Shown here: positions 1 to 7,610 of the stretch, piece by piece
How the letters are laid out: every line of letters begins with the position of its first letter
Position numbering within the stretch: the stretch's first letter is position 1
DNA from: Pelotomaculum propionicicum
GTDB taxonomy: Bacteria; Bacillota; Desulfotomaculia; Desulfotomaculales; Pelotomaculaceae
Direction: 5' to 3'
Length of the DNA stretch: 57,816 nt
NCBI RefSeq assembly: GCF_004369225.1
Contig: NZ_QFFZ01000020.1
Location: 1 to 57,816, forward strand
Position numbers and translations under genes: made by a program
Notes under the pieces: generated by a model
The model's database searches: none
Seen by the model: only the letters and a program-made list of their open reading frames with translations
What the model was told of the DNA's origin: nothing

Positions 1-137
1 CCATAATCCATGCATAAAACCGTAAAGGGAAGCAACATAACGGTCAGTTAGATGGATGATAATCCCAGTCAATTTTCTTAAGGGGCAAATGAAAAGAAAA
101 AAACACCCCTTTTTGCAGTGGAATCATTAATAAATAT
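1..137 (+). mobile_element. 3' end of an IS1182-like insertion element
   Basis: These bases match 52193-52329 almost base for base, with scattered substitutions. There they lie just after the stop codon of an IS1182-like transposase and run to the end of that element. The window therefore opens inside the right end of a second copy, whose transposase lies upstream of base 1. The similarity stops soon after the shared motif TTTTTGCAGTGG, which gives a rough element boundary near base 125-137. Bases 138-310 show no gene. Confidence 0.7.
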
Positions 138-310
138 ACGTACGAATCCTTAATTTTCTGTGAAACAAAACAGAAAGTTTATGAATGCTTGAATTGGGGG
201 GCGTGGTGATGGCCAAGGGTGACCGGGATATCTTAAAAGCTGAAGACTTTAAGGCTATAAAGATAATAATTTGCGAATTTTTTACTAAAAAAATAACCGG
301 GAACCCCCGG

Positions 311-775
311 TTATTCTCCTTTTACTCCTATTCTATTAAGGTCTAGGACTTCATAAAGTCCTTCCCTAAGAACCTTAGAATAATTAACATTCTTATTCTC
401 TGCTAACTCTTTAAGCCAGTAAGGGATAGTAACATTTACTCTAGCATATTCGGTCTTCTTGTTTCGATAAAGAGACAAAATAACATCTACTAATGCTACG
501 ATAACCGAACCTCCCTCTGGGTAATCTTTATCGATCTTTAAATTCTCGATCGAAGTAGGTTCCGGGATCGCTTCATTATCCTCGATCATACCTTCTAAAT
601 GTAACGCTAGACCTTCTCTAGCTGCATCGAGAGCTTCCTCGAAGGTAGCGTCTGGGCCTGGGCCAGCGAAGCAGCCGGGAAGATCGGGGAATGTAACGTC
701 GATCTGCTTATGATTATCTTTGTCTAACCAAATATGGAATACTCCAGGGTACGCATAATAATTTTTGTACTGCAT
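311..775 (-). CDS. hicB: HicB-type antitoxin
   Basis: Antitoxin of a type II HicAB module; it should bind and block HicA and repress the shared promoter. Residues 1-75 form the HicB partial-RNase-H-like fold (YPGVFH, PDLPGCFAGPGPDATFEEAL, then the ALHLEGM helix). The C-terminal 40 residues (ARVNVTIPYWLKELAENKN) look like a ribbon-helix-helix DNA-binding domain. An in-frame TTG lies two codons further upstream, but the Shine-Dalgarno AAGGAGA is properly spaced only from the ATG at 775, so I start there (154 aa). It lies about 110 bp downstream of hicA on the same strand. The family assignment is firm; the activity is inferred. Confidence 0.88.
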   Translation of the reverse strand: MQYKNYYAYPGVFHIWLDKDNHKQIDVTFPDLPGCFAGPGPDATFEEALDAAREGLALHLEGMIEDNEAIPEPTSIENLKIDKDYPEGGSVIVALVDVILSLYRNKKTEYARVNVTIPYWLKELAENKNVNYSKVLREGLYEVLDLNRIGVKGE

Positions 776-889
776 TATCAATTCTCCTTTTTATGGACTG
801 ATACTAGACTAATTCTTAACTAATACTAAATAATAACATTAATGGTAATATGCAATGCTTTCTATATATTATTTCGAGGAGTCGGGGGA

Positions 890-1111
890 TTAGAACTTAA
901 TCCCCGACTGCCTCTCGATACTTTTTACTACATTGATTCCCAGGTTTTTTCCAGGATGTACAGGGAGTGTTACCAATCCTGGTTTCGTCGGGTGTTTAAA
1001 TTGCTTGTGACTGCCCCTGGTTCTGACCACGTACCAACCGTCGTCGGTCAAAATCCTTTCCGCCTCTCTGGGTGTGTAACTTTTGGTAACCATGTCGGCC
1101 TGCCTTTTCAT
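890..1111 (-). CDS. hicA: HicA-type mRNA interferase toxin
   Basis: Small toxin of the HicAB module (73 aa), expected to cleave mRNA independently of the ribosome. It has the HicA dsRNA-binding-like fold: TPREAERILTDDGW, then VVRTRGSHKQFKHP, which contains the catalytic histidine in GSH, then VTLPVHPGK and the final helix NVVKSIERQSG. AGGAAAG precedes the ATG at 1111; an internal ATG at 1093 is an alternative start. It is the first gene of the pair and the toxin-first order is typical. A consensus promoter and repeats lie directly upstream. Confidence 0.9.
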   Translation of the reverse strand: MKRQADMVTKSYTPREAERILTDDGWYVVRTRGSHKQFKHPTKPGLVTLPVHPGKNLGINVVKSIERQSGIKF

Positions 1112-1125
1112 AACATCTTTCCTAT

Positions 1126-1181
1126 ATTATATGCGTATCCGGGATGCGTGTCAAGAAAAAATTGCGTATTGTGGGTACGCA
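1126..1181 (-). promoter_or_regulatory. hicAB promoter with two inverted-repeat operators
   Basis: On the minus strand TTGACA (1149-1154) and TATAAT (1126-1131) are separated by exactly 17 bp, a perfect vegetative promoter for hicA. The spacer is an imperfect palindrome (GCATCC...GGATACGC, 1132-1148). A second inverted repeat, TGCGTA-7 bp-TACGCA, sits just upstream at 1163-1181. Both share the half-site TGCGTA and are natural candidates for HicB binding. Confidence 0.7.
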
Positions 1182-1447
1182 TTGCAAAAAGCAATATAAA
1201 TGGATCGACTACAAATACGGAGTCTACACAGACCGCGATCATATGATCAAGGCTTTATGTCTGTATGTTAGAGGATGCTCCCTTATAAATGTGATAACAG
1301 GGAAGGTAGTAAGAAAGGCAGTCTGGAGCTAAAACCTAAACTGGGGCTAAAAACCCTGGTTTTTTTATTACTACACTACTTGTTTTTTAACCCGACTTAA
1401 AGGCTTCCCTTATAACCGGAGAGTGTGTCTTCGGTCAGAAAAATTAA

Positions 1448-1564
1448 ATGCCTTTAGCGGGGATGATTGAGTCATTGCAAAATGCGGAAATAGGTGACTA
1501 CGCTGTGGCTGCTTTTGACTGCAATAATATGGAGAATGTCCATATCTCGAAGAAAGGGGATTGA
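1448..1564 (+). pseudogene. Remnant of class II fructose-bisphosphate aldolase (N-terminus)
   Basis: The 38-codon reading frame MPLAGMIESLQNAEIGDYAV then AAFDCNNMEN resembles the start of class II fructose/tagatose-bisphosphate aldolases, where the consensus is close to a GYAVGAFNxNNME motif. It stops at a TGA after 38 codons, and nothing aldolase-like follows. I read it as a decayed 5' fragment in a stretch full of gene debris. The similarity is recognised by eye only. Confidence 0.5.
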
Positions 1565-1571
1565 GAACAAT

Positions 1572-1667
1572 ATGAGTATAGACCTTTTATTGAAAATTTT
1601 AGAAATAATTAAACTTCTGATAGACATATATCAACGTATAAAGAAAAATAATTCAGATTCTTTTTAA
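1572..1667 (+). CDS. Possible 31-residue amphipathic peptide
   Basis: An ATG preceded by AAAGGGGA (about 11 bp upstream) opens 31 codons rich in Leu and Ile with a basic tail: MSIDLLLKILEIIKLLIDIY then QRIKKNNSDSF. Its stop codon TAA is embedded in the first arm of a strong terminator hairpin. Size, hydrophobic helix, charged tail and built-in terminator are all seen in type I toxin peptides and small regulatory peptides, but I recognise no family. It could also be chance coding in a decaying region. Confidence 0.35.
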   Translation: MSIDLLLKILEIIKLLIDIYQRIKKNNSDSF

Positions 1668-1691
1668 CTGGCCTAATAAGCCAGTTTTTTT
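1666..1691 (+). terminator. Rho-independent terminator
   Basis: Stem AACTGGC / GCCAGTT with a 7-nt loop, followed by a run of T. It overlaps the stop codon of the 31-residue peptide ORF. Confidence 0.75.
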
Positions 1692-1796
1692 CACATTATA
1701 GTATTTATTTTTTGTCGAATGATGTCACATTAAAGGTTAATTATTCTTTGTTTGCTTAGTAGGATTATGTCAACATTTGGAGAAAAATCCAATTAA

Positions 1797-1890
1797 GATA
1801 ATATAATTACAACTTTACAAGGTGTGCTAGGTCACGAAAGCGTACAATCTACCAGCGTCTACCTAAAAAACTCATCGTACATTAATAGTT
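1797..1890 (+). pseudogene. C-terminal remnant of a tyrosine recombinase (integrase)
   Basis: After an in-frame TAA the frame reads LQGVLGHESVQSTSVYLK, the signature of the last catalytic block of tyrosine recombinases (LGH motif and catalytic Tyr before LK). No upstream part of the enzyme remains. It lies about 100 bp from tRNA-Val, the usual position of an integrase left by an element that used the tRNA as attachment site. The fragment is too short to be active. Confidence 0.55.
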
Positions 1891-1920
1891 TATCTGACTT
1901 GTATGCGGTCAAATACAAAA

Positions 1921-1960
1921 CCGGCCTCCAAACAAGGGCCATCCTTATTTTGGAAACCGG
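1921..1960 (-). terminator. Probable terminator downstream of tRNA-Val
   Basis: On the minus strand CCGGTTTCCAAA can pair with TTTGGAGGCCGG (two G-U pairs), followed by TTTTG. It lies about 30 bp after the 3' end of the tRNA. Confidence 0.55.
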
Positions 1961-1991
1961 CTATGCCTTAAAAATACTGGATTTTTGGGTT

Positions 1992-2066
1992 TGGTGGGGA
2001 TGACTGGTTTCGAACCAGTGGCCTCTTGAATGTGAGTCAAGCGCTCTCCCGCTGAGCTACACCCCC
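1992..2066 (-). tRNA. tRNA-Val (anticodon CAC)
   Basis: The minus strand folds as a full cloverleaf: acceptor GGGGGTG pairs with CATCCCC, D-arm GCTC/GAGC, anticodon stem CTTGA/TCAAG with loop CTCACAT (anticodon CAC, reading GUG), and T-arm ACTGG-TTCGAAA-CCAGT. The discriminator A is followed by an encoded CCA (1992-1994 on this strand). Confidence 0.95.
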
Positions 2067-2207
2067 GTATTTAATTGACCTTGTCATCAAAAATTCTAAC
2101 ATACAGAAGTTAAAAAGGCAAGGGGTGTAGAATTAGCGTTCCTTTGTATAACTAATACTGTAACAATGGTTCCTCTCCTTTCAGTGAAACGGGGACATGC
2201 TCTTGGG

Positions 2208-2376
2208 GTAGATGAGGCATGGCAAGGATTTATGCAATATTGTGTGACTTATAACCGAATCGACAGACACAAAAACAAAAATTTTAAGCTATAATAAGGC
2301 CATGGAAAAGAGAAGAACTTACACAGCAGAAGAAAAAGCCAATATTGTCCATCAACAGTTACTTTTGCTGAGTTAA
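2208..2376 (+). pseudogene. Short coding remnants, including an IS3-type OrfA start
   Basis: Two separate scraps. Bases 2208-2294 read VDEAWQGFMQYCVTYNRIDR then HKNKNFKL and a stop; it looks like the tail of a real protein but I do not recognise it. Bases 2302-2376 read MEKRRTYTAEEKANIV, typical of the first residues of IS3-family transposase OrfA (HTH protein), then stop after 24 codons. A GGGGACA repeat motif lies just before, at 2191. Nothing here appears functional. Confidence 0.35.
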
Positions 2377-2481
2377 GGGGATAATAATTTTTTTTGAAAA
2401 ATGCCTTGACAATGGGGTTCACTACAAAAGAATTTTCATTCAATTTTGTGCCTGAGCATAGTGAAAGGAATGTGAATTTTT

Positions 2482-2880
2482 ATGTTAAATGCTTTAGAAG
2501 GCAGTATCTATAATTTTAACGTGGGAATAGACTGTGAAGATATAGAGCGCTGGCGCAGGATGCTGCCAAAATTGGCGGAAGGGTTCCAGCGAAAACTTTT
2601 TAGCGAGGAAGAACACCGCTACTGCAGTTCATATAAAGACCCGGCGCCTCATTATGCGGCAAGATGGTGTGCCAAAGAAGCAGTTCTTAAAGCGCTGTCA
2701 CCCTTCTATAAAATTAGTCTGCGTCAGATTGAAATATTGCCAGATCAAAATGGAAAACCATTTTGTAAGTTCAATAATCCTGAAATTACAAAATTGGAAC
2801 CTGCAGTAAGAATCAGCTTAAGTCACAGCAAAAAAACTGCAATGGCGGTTGCAATTATTGCTATAAAAAGAGAATCTTGA
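2482..2880 (+). CDS. acpS: Holo-[acyl-carrier-protein] synthase (AcpS-type phosphopantetheinyl transferase)
   Basis: Transfers 4'-phosphopantetheine from CoA to a serine of an acyl carrier protein. The 132-residue length fits the AcpS subgroup. The metal-binding Asp is in VGIDCEDIERW (about residue 17) and the second motif is ARWCAKEAVLKAL (about 66-78) with the catalytic/Mg-binding Glu. FSEEEHRYC matches the family's F(S/T)xxE block, and RISLSHSKKTAMAVAI is the usual C-terminal strand. The N-terminus carries about 12 extra residues before the first strand. It lies 43 bp upstream of a sugar-aminotransferase-like gene, so a specialised carrier protein rather than the fatty acid ACP is possible. 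Confidence 0.88.
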   Translation: MLNALEGSIYNFNVGIDCEDIERWRRMLPKLAEGFQRKLFSEEEHRYCSSYKDPAPHYAARWCAKEAVLKALSPFYKISLRQIEILPDQNGKPFCKFNNPEITKLEPAVRISLSHSKKTAMAVAIIAIKRES

Positions 2881-2923
2881 GCATATATTCTTCCAGGAGC
2901 ACTTTTTACTGGGAGAATATAAA

Positions 2924-4090
2924 GTGGTTTTTTACAACAATCGGATATATCTTTCCCCGCCACATATGAGCGGAACAGAGTTGGAACTTATAACCGAAGC
3001 TTTTAAATCCAACTGGGTTGCGCCGCTCGGCCCGCACGTTGACGCATTTGAGCGTGAACTGGCCAGTTATGTTGGAGTTAAAGGCGCGGCGGCCCTGAGC
3101 TCAGGTACTGCGGCAATCCATCTGGCTTTGCGCTTGCTGGACGTTGGCCCTGGTGATGTTGTTTTTTGTTCAACACTTACTTTTATCGCCAGCGCCAACC
3201 CCATCTTATATCAGGGGGCAAAACCTGTTTTTATTGATTCTGAACCAACAAGTTGGAATATGTCACCTGCCGCCCTGGAAAGGGCATTTATTGACGCTCA
3301 AAAAACAGGGACAATGCCAAAAGGAGTAGTTATCGTTGATATTTACGGCCAGAGCGCAGATATGGCCCCGTTACTGTCTATTTGCAACAGGTATGGAGTG
3401 CCGGTGATAGAGGATGCGGCGGAATCATTGGGGGCGACTTACCAGGGGAAACCGAGCGGCACCTTGGGAGGGATCGGTGTTTACTCATTTAACGGTAACA
3501 AAATTATTACTACCGCTGGCGGCGGGATGCTGGTATCCAACAATCCTGAAGCGCTGGAAAAAGTTCGCTTCTGGTCGACCCAGTCCCGTGATCCGGCAAG
3601 GCATTATCAACACAGCGAAGTTGGCTATAACTACCGTTTAAGTAATGTTCTGGCCGCAATTGGGAGGGGACAGTTGCGGGTGTTGGAAGAACGCGTAAAA
3701 GCCCGCCGCGCCATTTTTGAACGTTATGCCGAAGCTTTTTCGAATACTGACGGTTTTGATTTTATGCCCGAGGCCCCATTTGGTACGTCAACCAGGTGGT
3801 TAACCACTTTGACAGTCAGCCCGGAACGCTGCGGCTTGACAGCGGCACAATTGCTGGACGTCCTGTCAGTGCAACATATTGAGGCCCGCCCTGTTTGGAA
3901 ACCTTTGCACCTGCAACCGCTGTTTAACGGTTACAACTACTACCCGCATGATTTAAACAACAGCGTCTCAGACAGTTTGTTTGAAAGAGGGCTATGTTTA
4001 CCGTCAGGCTCGAGTCTGACTGAAGGTGAGCAGAACCGGGTAATAGAGTGTATAAAAACCGCCTTGCGATTTCCTTATAGAGGTAGGTAG
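2924..4090 (+). CDS. DegT/DnrJ/EryC1/StrS-family PLP aminotransferase
   Basis: Sugar aminotransferase family (388 aa): transfers an amino group to keto-sugar nucleotides for surface polysaccharides or related glycans. Visible motifs are the PLP phosphate-binding GTAAIHLALRLL (about 62-73), TFIASANPI, VDIYGQSADM, the PLP-stacking EDAAESLGA (about 165-173), and NGNKIITTAGGG, in which the Lys forms the Schiff base (about residue 193). EVGYNYRLSN is the family block for the neighbouring subunit. It starts at GTG with GGGAG 8 bp upstream; no better ATG exists. No other glycan genes flank it, so the substrate cannot be named. Confidence 0.87.
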   Translation: MVFYNNRIYLSPPHMSGTELELITEAFKSNWVAPLGPHVDAFERELASYVGVKGAAALSSGTAAIHLALRLLDVGPGDVVFCSTLTFIASANPILYQGAKPVFIDSEPTSWNMSPAALERAFIDAQKTGTMPKGVVIVDIYGQSADMAPLLSICNRYGVPVIEDAAESLGATYQGKPSGTLGGIGVYSFNGNKIITTAGGGMLVSNNPEALEKVRFWSTQSRDPARHYQHSEVGYNYRLSNVLAAIGRGQLRVLEERVKARRAIFERYAEAFSNTDGFDFMPEAPFGTSTRWLTTLTVSPERCGLTAAQLLDVLSVQHIEARPVWKPLHLQPLFNGYNYYPHDLNNSVSDSLFERGLCLPSGSSLTEGEQNRVIECIKTALRFPYRGR

Positions 4091-4148
4091 ATATGTTTTT
4101 TTAATTAGTCAGTTTTGCGTATAAGGTTTAGGTGTAGGGGTATTGTTA

Positions 4149-4185
4149 AGGCTCAACAGTCAGATGATATCTGGCTGTTGAGCCT
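4149..4185. terminator. Hairpin between convergent genes
   Basis: Near-perfect inverted repeat, AGGCTCAACAG pairing with CTGTTGAGCCT and an inner CAGAT/ATCTG arm. It sits between the convergent aminotransferase and DUF1015 genes and probably ends transcription from both. The T-tract is weak on both sides. Confidence 0.6.
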
Positions 4186-4191
4186 CTCTCA

Positions 4192-5622
4192 TTACAGTTT
4201 GTACATTACTATGCCTGTTTTAACTTTTGGGTAAAAAAAGGTGCTTTTTTGGGGCATCTTTTCTCCTTTGCCGGCGATCTCGGTTACTTCTTCCACCAGG
4301 GTGGGGTTTAAGAAAAAGGCCAACTGGTATTCTCCCCGGTCTACCTGGTCCAGGGCGCCCTCTTCCTCGCGCGAATAAGTAATATGCTCGGCCTTTGCCC
4401 TCAACTCACCGCATATGCCCAGGTGCTTTTCTATAATCAAGGAATGCAGCACTGAAACATCAAGACCCTGCCAGGCCTTTGACCTATCCTGCGGCATGAT
4501 GCCGGTTACATCGATATTGTCTTTAAGCGACAGCATGAATATTTTATTATCGCCTGCATACAAGCAGAAGGCATGGCGGTGCTTAACAGTATCAGCCGGA
4601 CAAACGGCGCCGCCTGGCTGCATTTTCTCTTCCATGACAGCCAGAATTTCTCTGAAGTTGCTTTTGTCAGGCTTAAGTATATATTCTTCAACGGTAAAGT
4701 TTGCTTTTAATTGTTCAATCAACTTGTTCTTATCCAGACTTGCGACATTTTCAATCAAACGGTGGGTGGGCAGGACTACCAGCCCGGGGTCGTAAAGGTT
4801 GACCAGGGTCATCATGGTGTAATTGTAAACAGGATCAGATGTGTAAGAGCAGCTAATACTCCCGTCTGGTGCAGTGCTGCAGGAACTGGCAGCTGAAACG
4901 GCACTGTCTCCCCCTGGCCGTATGCTGCCGCTTTCCCGCTCTTTTTTATAGTTCAAGGCGGTCTCGTACCGGTGGTGCCCGTCAGCGATAAAAATCTGCT
5001 TGTCGCCCATGGTCTGCTGGACCCTGCCGATAACCCGGGAGTCAGTGATCACCCACATCCTGTGGCCGTAACCGTCTTCGTCCGTAAAGTCAACATCAGG
5101 AGCTGTATTCTTTACATTTTCACGCATAGTGGAGATAATTGTGTTCTCCCTGTCCGCGTAAAGACCGAAGATGGGGCTGAAACTGGCCTCACAGGCCCGC
5201 ATCAGCGCCAGCCTGTCAGCCTTATGCTTGGGCATGGTTTCTTCGTGCGGCAGGATAATTCCCTTTTCATAGGGTTCCAGCCTGACCCCGCCGAAAAACC
5301 CGCTGCGAATCCTCTTTTCCCCGCCCAGAGTAAACTCCTGCTCATAAAGATATAAAGCCGGGCTGGCTTCTTGGGTGAGCACCTGCTCACTGAGCCAGGA
5401 CTTAAAGTCTTTTGCGGACCTGGTGTATCTATTATTGTTTTCATTATCTTCCGGGTAAGTTTTGCCGTATTCCAGGCGGATGATGTTGTAGGGGTGACGG
5501 CGGTAGTAGCAGTCCTGGGCGGCGGCGTCTATAACGTCGTAGGGGGGGGTGACCAAATCGGCCAGGCTGCCTGCTTTGTCGGGGTTGTAGCGCAAACCTT
5601 TAAATGGGATAATACAAGCCAT
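4192..5622 (-). CDS. DUF1015 family protein
   Basis: A 476-residue protein of the DUF1015 family, recognised from the opening IIPFKGLRYNP, DLVTPPYDVI (residues about 22-31), YNIIRLEYGK, the mid-region FIADGHHRYETAL (about 219-231), and VLPTHRLIENV. The family is widespread in anaerobes and its biochemical role is not settled. The conserved GHHRYE block looks like an active or ligand-binding site. A serine-rich stretch of about 25 residues (AASSCSTAPDGS) near residue 250 is probably a lineage-specific insertion. It is followed 100 bp away by a MazG-like gene on the same strand; no functional link is visible. Confidence 0.85.
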   Translation of the reverse strand: MACIIPFKGLRYNPDKAGSLADLVTPPYDVIDAAAQDCYYRRHPYNIIRLEYGKTYPEDNENNNRYTRSAKDFKSWLSEQVLTQEASPALYLYEQEFTLGGEKRIRSGFFGGVRLEPYEKGIILPHEETMPKHKADRLALMRACEASFSPIFGLYADRENTIISTMRENVKNTAPDVDFTDEDGYGHRMWVITDSRVIGRVQQTMGDKQIFIADGHHRYETALNYKKERESGSIRPGGDSAVSAASSCSTAPDGSISCSYTSDPVYNYTMMTLVNLYDPGLVVLPTHRLIENVASLDKNKLIEQLKANFTVEEYILKPDKSNFREILAVMEEKMQPGGAVCPADTVKHRHAFCLYAGDNKIFMLSLKDNIDVTGIMPQDRSKAWQGLDVSVLHSLIIEKHLGICGELRAKAEHITYSREEEGALDQVDRGEYQLAFFLNPTLVEEVTEIAGKGEKMPQKSTFFYPKVKTGIVMYKL

Positions 5623-5724
5623 TTATTATTGTCCTCCAAAAGGGCTTTTAGGTATAAGAATAAATAATTTCATTCTCTAACCTGGTTAAATTTTAATATA
5701 ACAATAGCCAAAAAACAATGTTTG

Positions 5725-6042
5725 TTAATCTTTCCTGGTCCACCTGTCGCTGTCACGGTAACGGTACTTGGCCATGACCCGCTTAAAGGCGTCTTCTAAG
5801 TCGATATTCAGTGAATTGGCATAACAGACAACAATGAATAAAATGTCAGCCAGTTCAAGCGCCAGATCTCCAATAGGCTCATCGGGTTTTTTGGTCTTTT
5901 CCCCAAACTGGTGGTTGATTTCCCTGGCCAGTTCGCCTACTTCTTCAGAAAGTCGCGCCATCATTGAGAGCGGGCTCCAGTATCCTTCCTCAAACTGGCC
6001 GATCCACTCGTCGACTATGCGCTGCATCTCCTTGATTTCCAT
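5725..6042 (-). CDS. MazG-like nucleotide pyrophosphohydrolase
   Basis: Small (105 aa) all-alpha NTP pyrophosphohydrolase of the MazG/dUTPase superfamily, predicted to hydrolyse (d)NTPs to monophosphates for pool cleansing. The metal-binding signature is ARLSEEVGELAREI (EExxE, about residues 29-42) followed by DLALELADILFIV (ExxD, about 59-71). SPLSMMARL matches the substrate-facing helix of the YpjD-type subgroup. The nearby gene to the left is DUF1015 on the same strand, 102 bp away. Confidence 0.85.
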   Translation of the reverse strand: MEIKEMQRIVDEWIGQFEEGYWSPLSMMARLSEEVGELAREINHQFGEKTKKPDEPIGDLALELADILFIVVCYANSLNIDLEDAFKRVMAKYRYRDSDRWTRKD

Positions 6043-6149
6043 TTTTTCTCCTCCATGTTTTAAGTGATGAGCGAATAAATCCGCATCTACCTGAATTATT
6101 TGCTAAGTAACTTCCATGTATGCCGTCATATTTCCTCCGGTAATTTCGT

Positions 6150-6917
6150 ATGATAGGGGTAAGCCAAACATCTGTAAGGAGGGCGTTCCTTTTGTTGCGT
6201 TCACACTGGGTGGTAATCAACAAAAAAACTGTGCTGATAGCCCTGTCTTTGCTGCTGCTCCTGGTAATAATCGCTCAGGGAGCAGGGCGGCTTTTGTCCA
6301 GGGGTATCGGCAAGATGATGCCTCCCCAGCAGATGCTGCAGACAGGTCTTGAAAAAACCAGGGCCAGCAGCAGTTTCCGCTATCAGGCCGAAACAAAGCT
6401 TACATCAGAAGGAAAGGCCAATACAGATTTTCTGAGTAAAGTTGAAGGTGAGCGGGTGGCGCCTGACCTGGTCAGGATGAAGGGTGTGATGATGAATACC
6501 CCCATTGAGTTTATCCAGGTAAGCAACGGTTCCTATTTTAAGGACCAGCCCAGCGGCAAGTGGATCGCCCTGCCCGGCAACAAACTTTCAGATTCTGAAC
6601 TCTTTTATGCCGAACTGAACCCCCTGGCTTATTTTAACTTTAAAGACGTACCTGAGCTTAAATATAAAGGGCTGGACAAGGTAAACGGAGAAAAGCTGAT
6701 TCTTCTGGAAATGCGCCCAAATCTGATGGACCCTTTTCTGGAACTGCGTCTGACCGATTATTTCTTTAAGGTTTGGCTCTCCCCTGAAGATTACCGCCTG
6801 CGGCAGGCCGCCCTTCAGGCCAGGGATAAATACAACACCAAAGGCGGCATTGAAATAAACCTTCGTTTCTGGGACTATGACAAAAATATTACTATCAGTC
6901 CTCCTGAGGTAAACTAA
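6150..6917 (+). CDS. Membrane-anchored LolA/LppX-like lipid-binding protein (hypothetical)
   Basis: 255 residues with one N-terminal membrane anchor (TVLIALSLLLLLVIIAQ, about 27-43), then an extracellular domain. The beta-rich pattern (SSFRYQAETKLTSEGK, VRMKGVMMNTPIEFIQVSNG, LEMRPNLMDPFLE, FKVWLSPEDYRLRQAAL) resembles the half-barrel of LolA/LppX/DUF6612-type outer-leaflet lipoproteins and sigma-factor-regulator-like domains. There is no lipobox Cys. The exact start is uncertain; ATG 6150 gives about 25 residues before the membrane segment. It is divergent from mazG and ends with its own terminator. Function unknown. Confidence 0.6.
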   Translation: MIGVSQTSVRRAFLLLRSHWVVINKKTVLIALSLLLLLVIIAQGAGRLLSRGIGKMMPPQQMLQTGLEKTRASSSFRYQAETKLTSEGKANTDFLSKVEGERVAPDLVRMKGVMMNTPIEFIQVSNGSYFKDQPSGKWIALPGNKLSDSELFYAELNPLAYFNFKDVPELKYKGLDKVNGEKLILLEMRPNLMDPFLELRLTDYFFKVWLSPEDYRLRQAALQARDKYNTKGGIEINLRFWDYDKNITISPPEVN

Positions 6918-6930
6918 ATAAGCTTGATTT

Positions 6931-6954
6931 CCGGCTCGGGCCGGTATTTTTTTT
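6931..6954 (+). terminator. Rho-independent terminator
   Basis: CCGGC-TCGG-GCCGG hairpin followed by TATTTTTTTT, just after the LolA-like gene. Confidence 0.85.
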
Positions 6955-7025
6955 GACCTTTATTAATAATAACATAACAGTTATAATTATTTACATAAAC
7001 AGGGGCATTTTTCAGGCTTTTTGTT

Positions 7026-7607
7026 ATGGATAAGTATTTTGATACGAGGAGGCTGACCCGATTGCATCCGGACTGTGAAAGAGTCCTTTTGTCTGAGGAG
7101 GAAATAAGCGCGAAAGTTGAGGAACTGGGCAGGCAAATATCACTGGATTACGCCGGGCAGGAACTGCTGGTGATCGGGATTTTGAAAGGGGCCATGATCT
7201 TCCTGGCGGATTTGGTGCGAAAAATTACTGTACCCACCTACCTGGATTTTATTGACGTATCAAGTTATGGGGCTTCATCAGAGTCATCCGGGGTGGTGCG
7301 GATTTTAAAAGACCTGGATTACAGCATTGAAGGGCGCCATATTCTTATTGTTGAGGATATTGTCGACACGGGCCTGACCTTAAACTATCTGGTGGACAAC
7401 CTCAAATCCCGTGATCCTGCCAGCGTCAAGGTATGCACCCTGCTGGACAAGCCTTTACGCCGGGTTGAGCCGGTGGCAATTGACTATAACGGTTTTATCA
7501 TACCTGATGAATTCGTGGTTGGATATGGACTTGACTATAATGAGCACTACCGGAACCTGCCAAGTATTATGGTTCTGCGGCGTGAAGTGTATATGAAAGG
7601 GGAATAA
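7026..7607 (+). CDS. hpt: Hypoxanthine phosphoribosyltransferase
   Basis: Salvages hypoxanthine (and guanine) with PRPP to IMP/GMP in the cytoplasm. The 193 residues carry the PRPP-binding loop [14 protein letters not shown] (about 105-118), the [11 protein letters not shown] block near residue 57 and the flexible-loop strand [33 protein letters not shown] is the purine-site C-terminal signature of bacterial HPRT. It lies 3 bp upstream of guaA, so the two form an operon making guanine nucleotides. About 10 N-terminal residues before the conserved region may be extra. Confidence 0.95.
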   Translation: MDKYFDTRRLTRLHPDCERVLLSEEEISAKVEELGRQISLDYAGQELLVIGILKGAMIFLADLVRKITVPTYLDFIDVSSYGASSESSGVVRILKDLDYSIEGRHILIVEDIVDTGLTLNYLVDNLKSRDPASVKVCTLLDKPLRRVEPVAIDYNGFIIPDEFVVGYGLDYNEHYRNLPSIMVLRREVYMKGE

Positions 7608-7610
7608 AGT

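Noticed and set aside
842-1332. Plus-strand ORFs of 134 and 62 codons over and beside hicA
   Set aside because: The first is the antisense shadow of hicA; the second covers the hicAB promoter repeats, lacks a ribosome-binding site and has no coding character.
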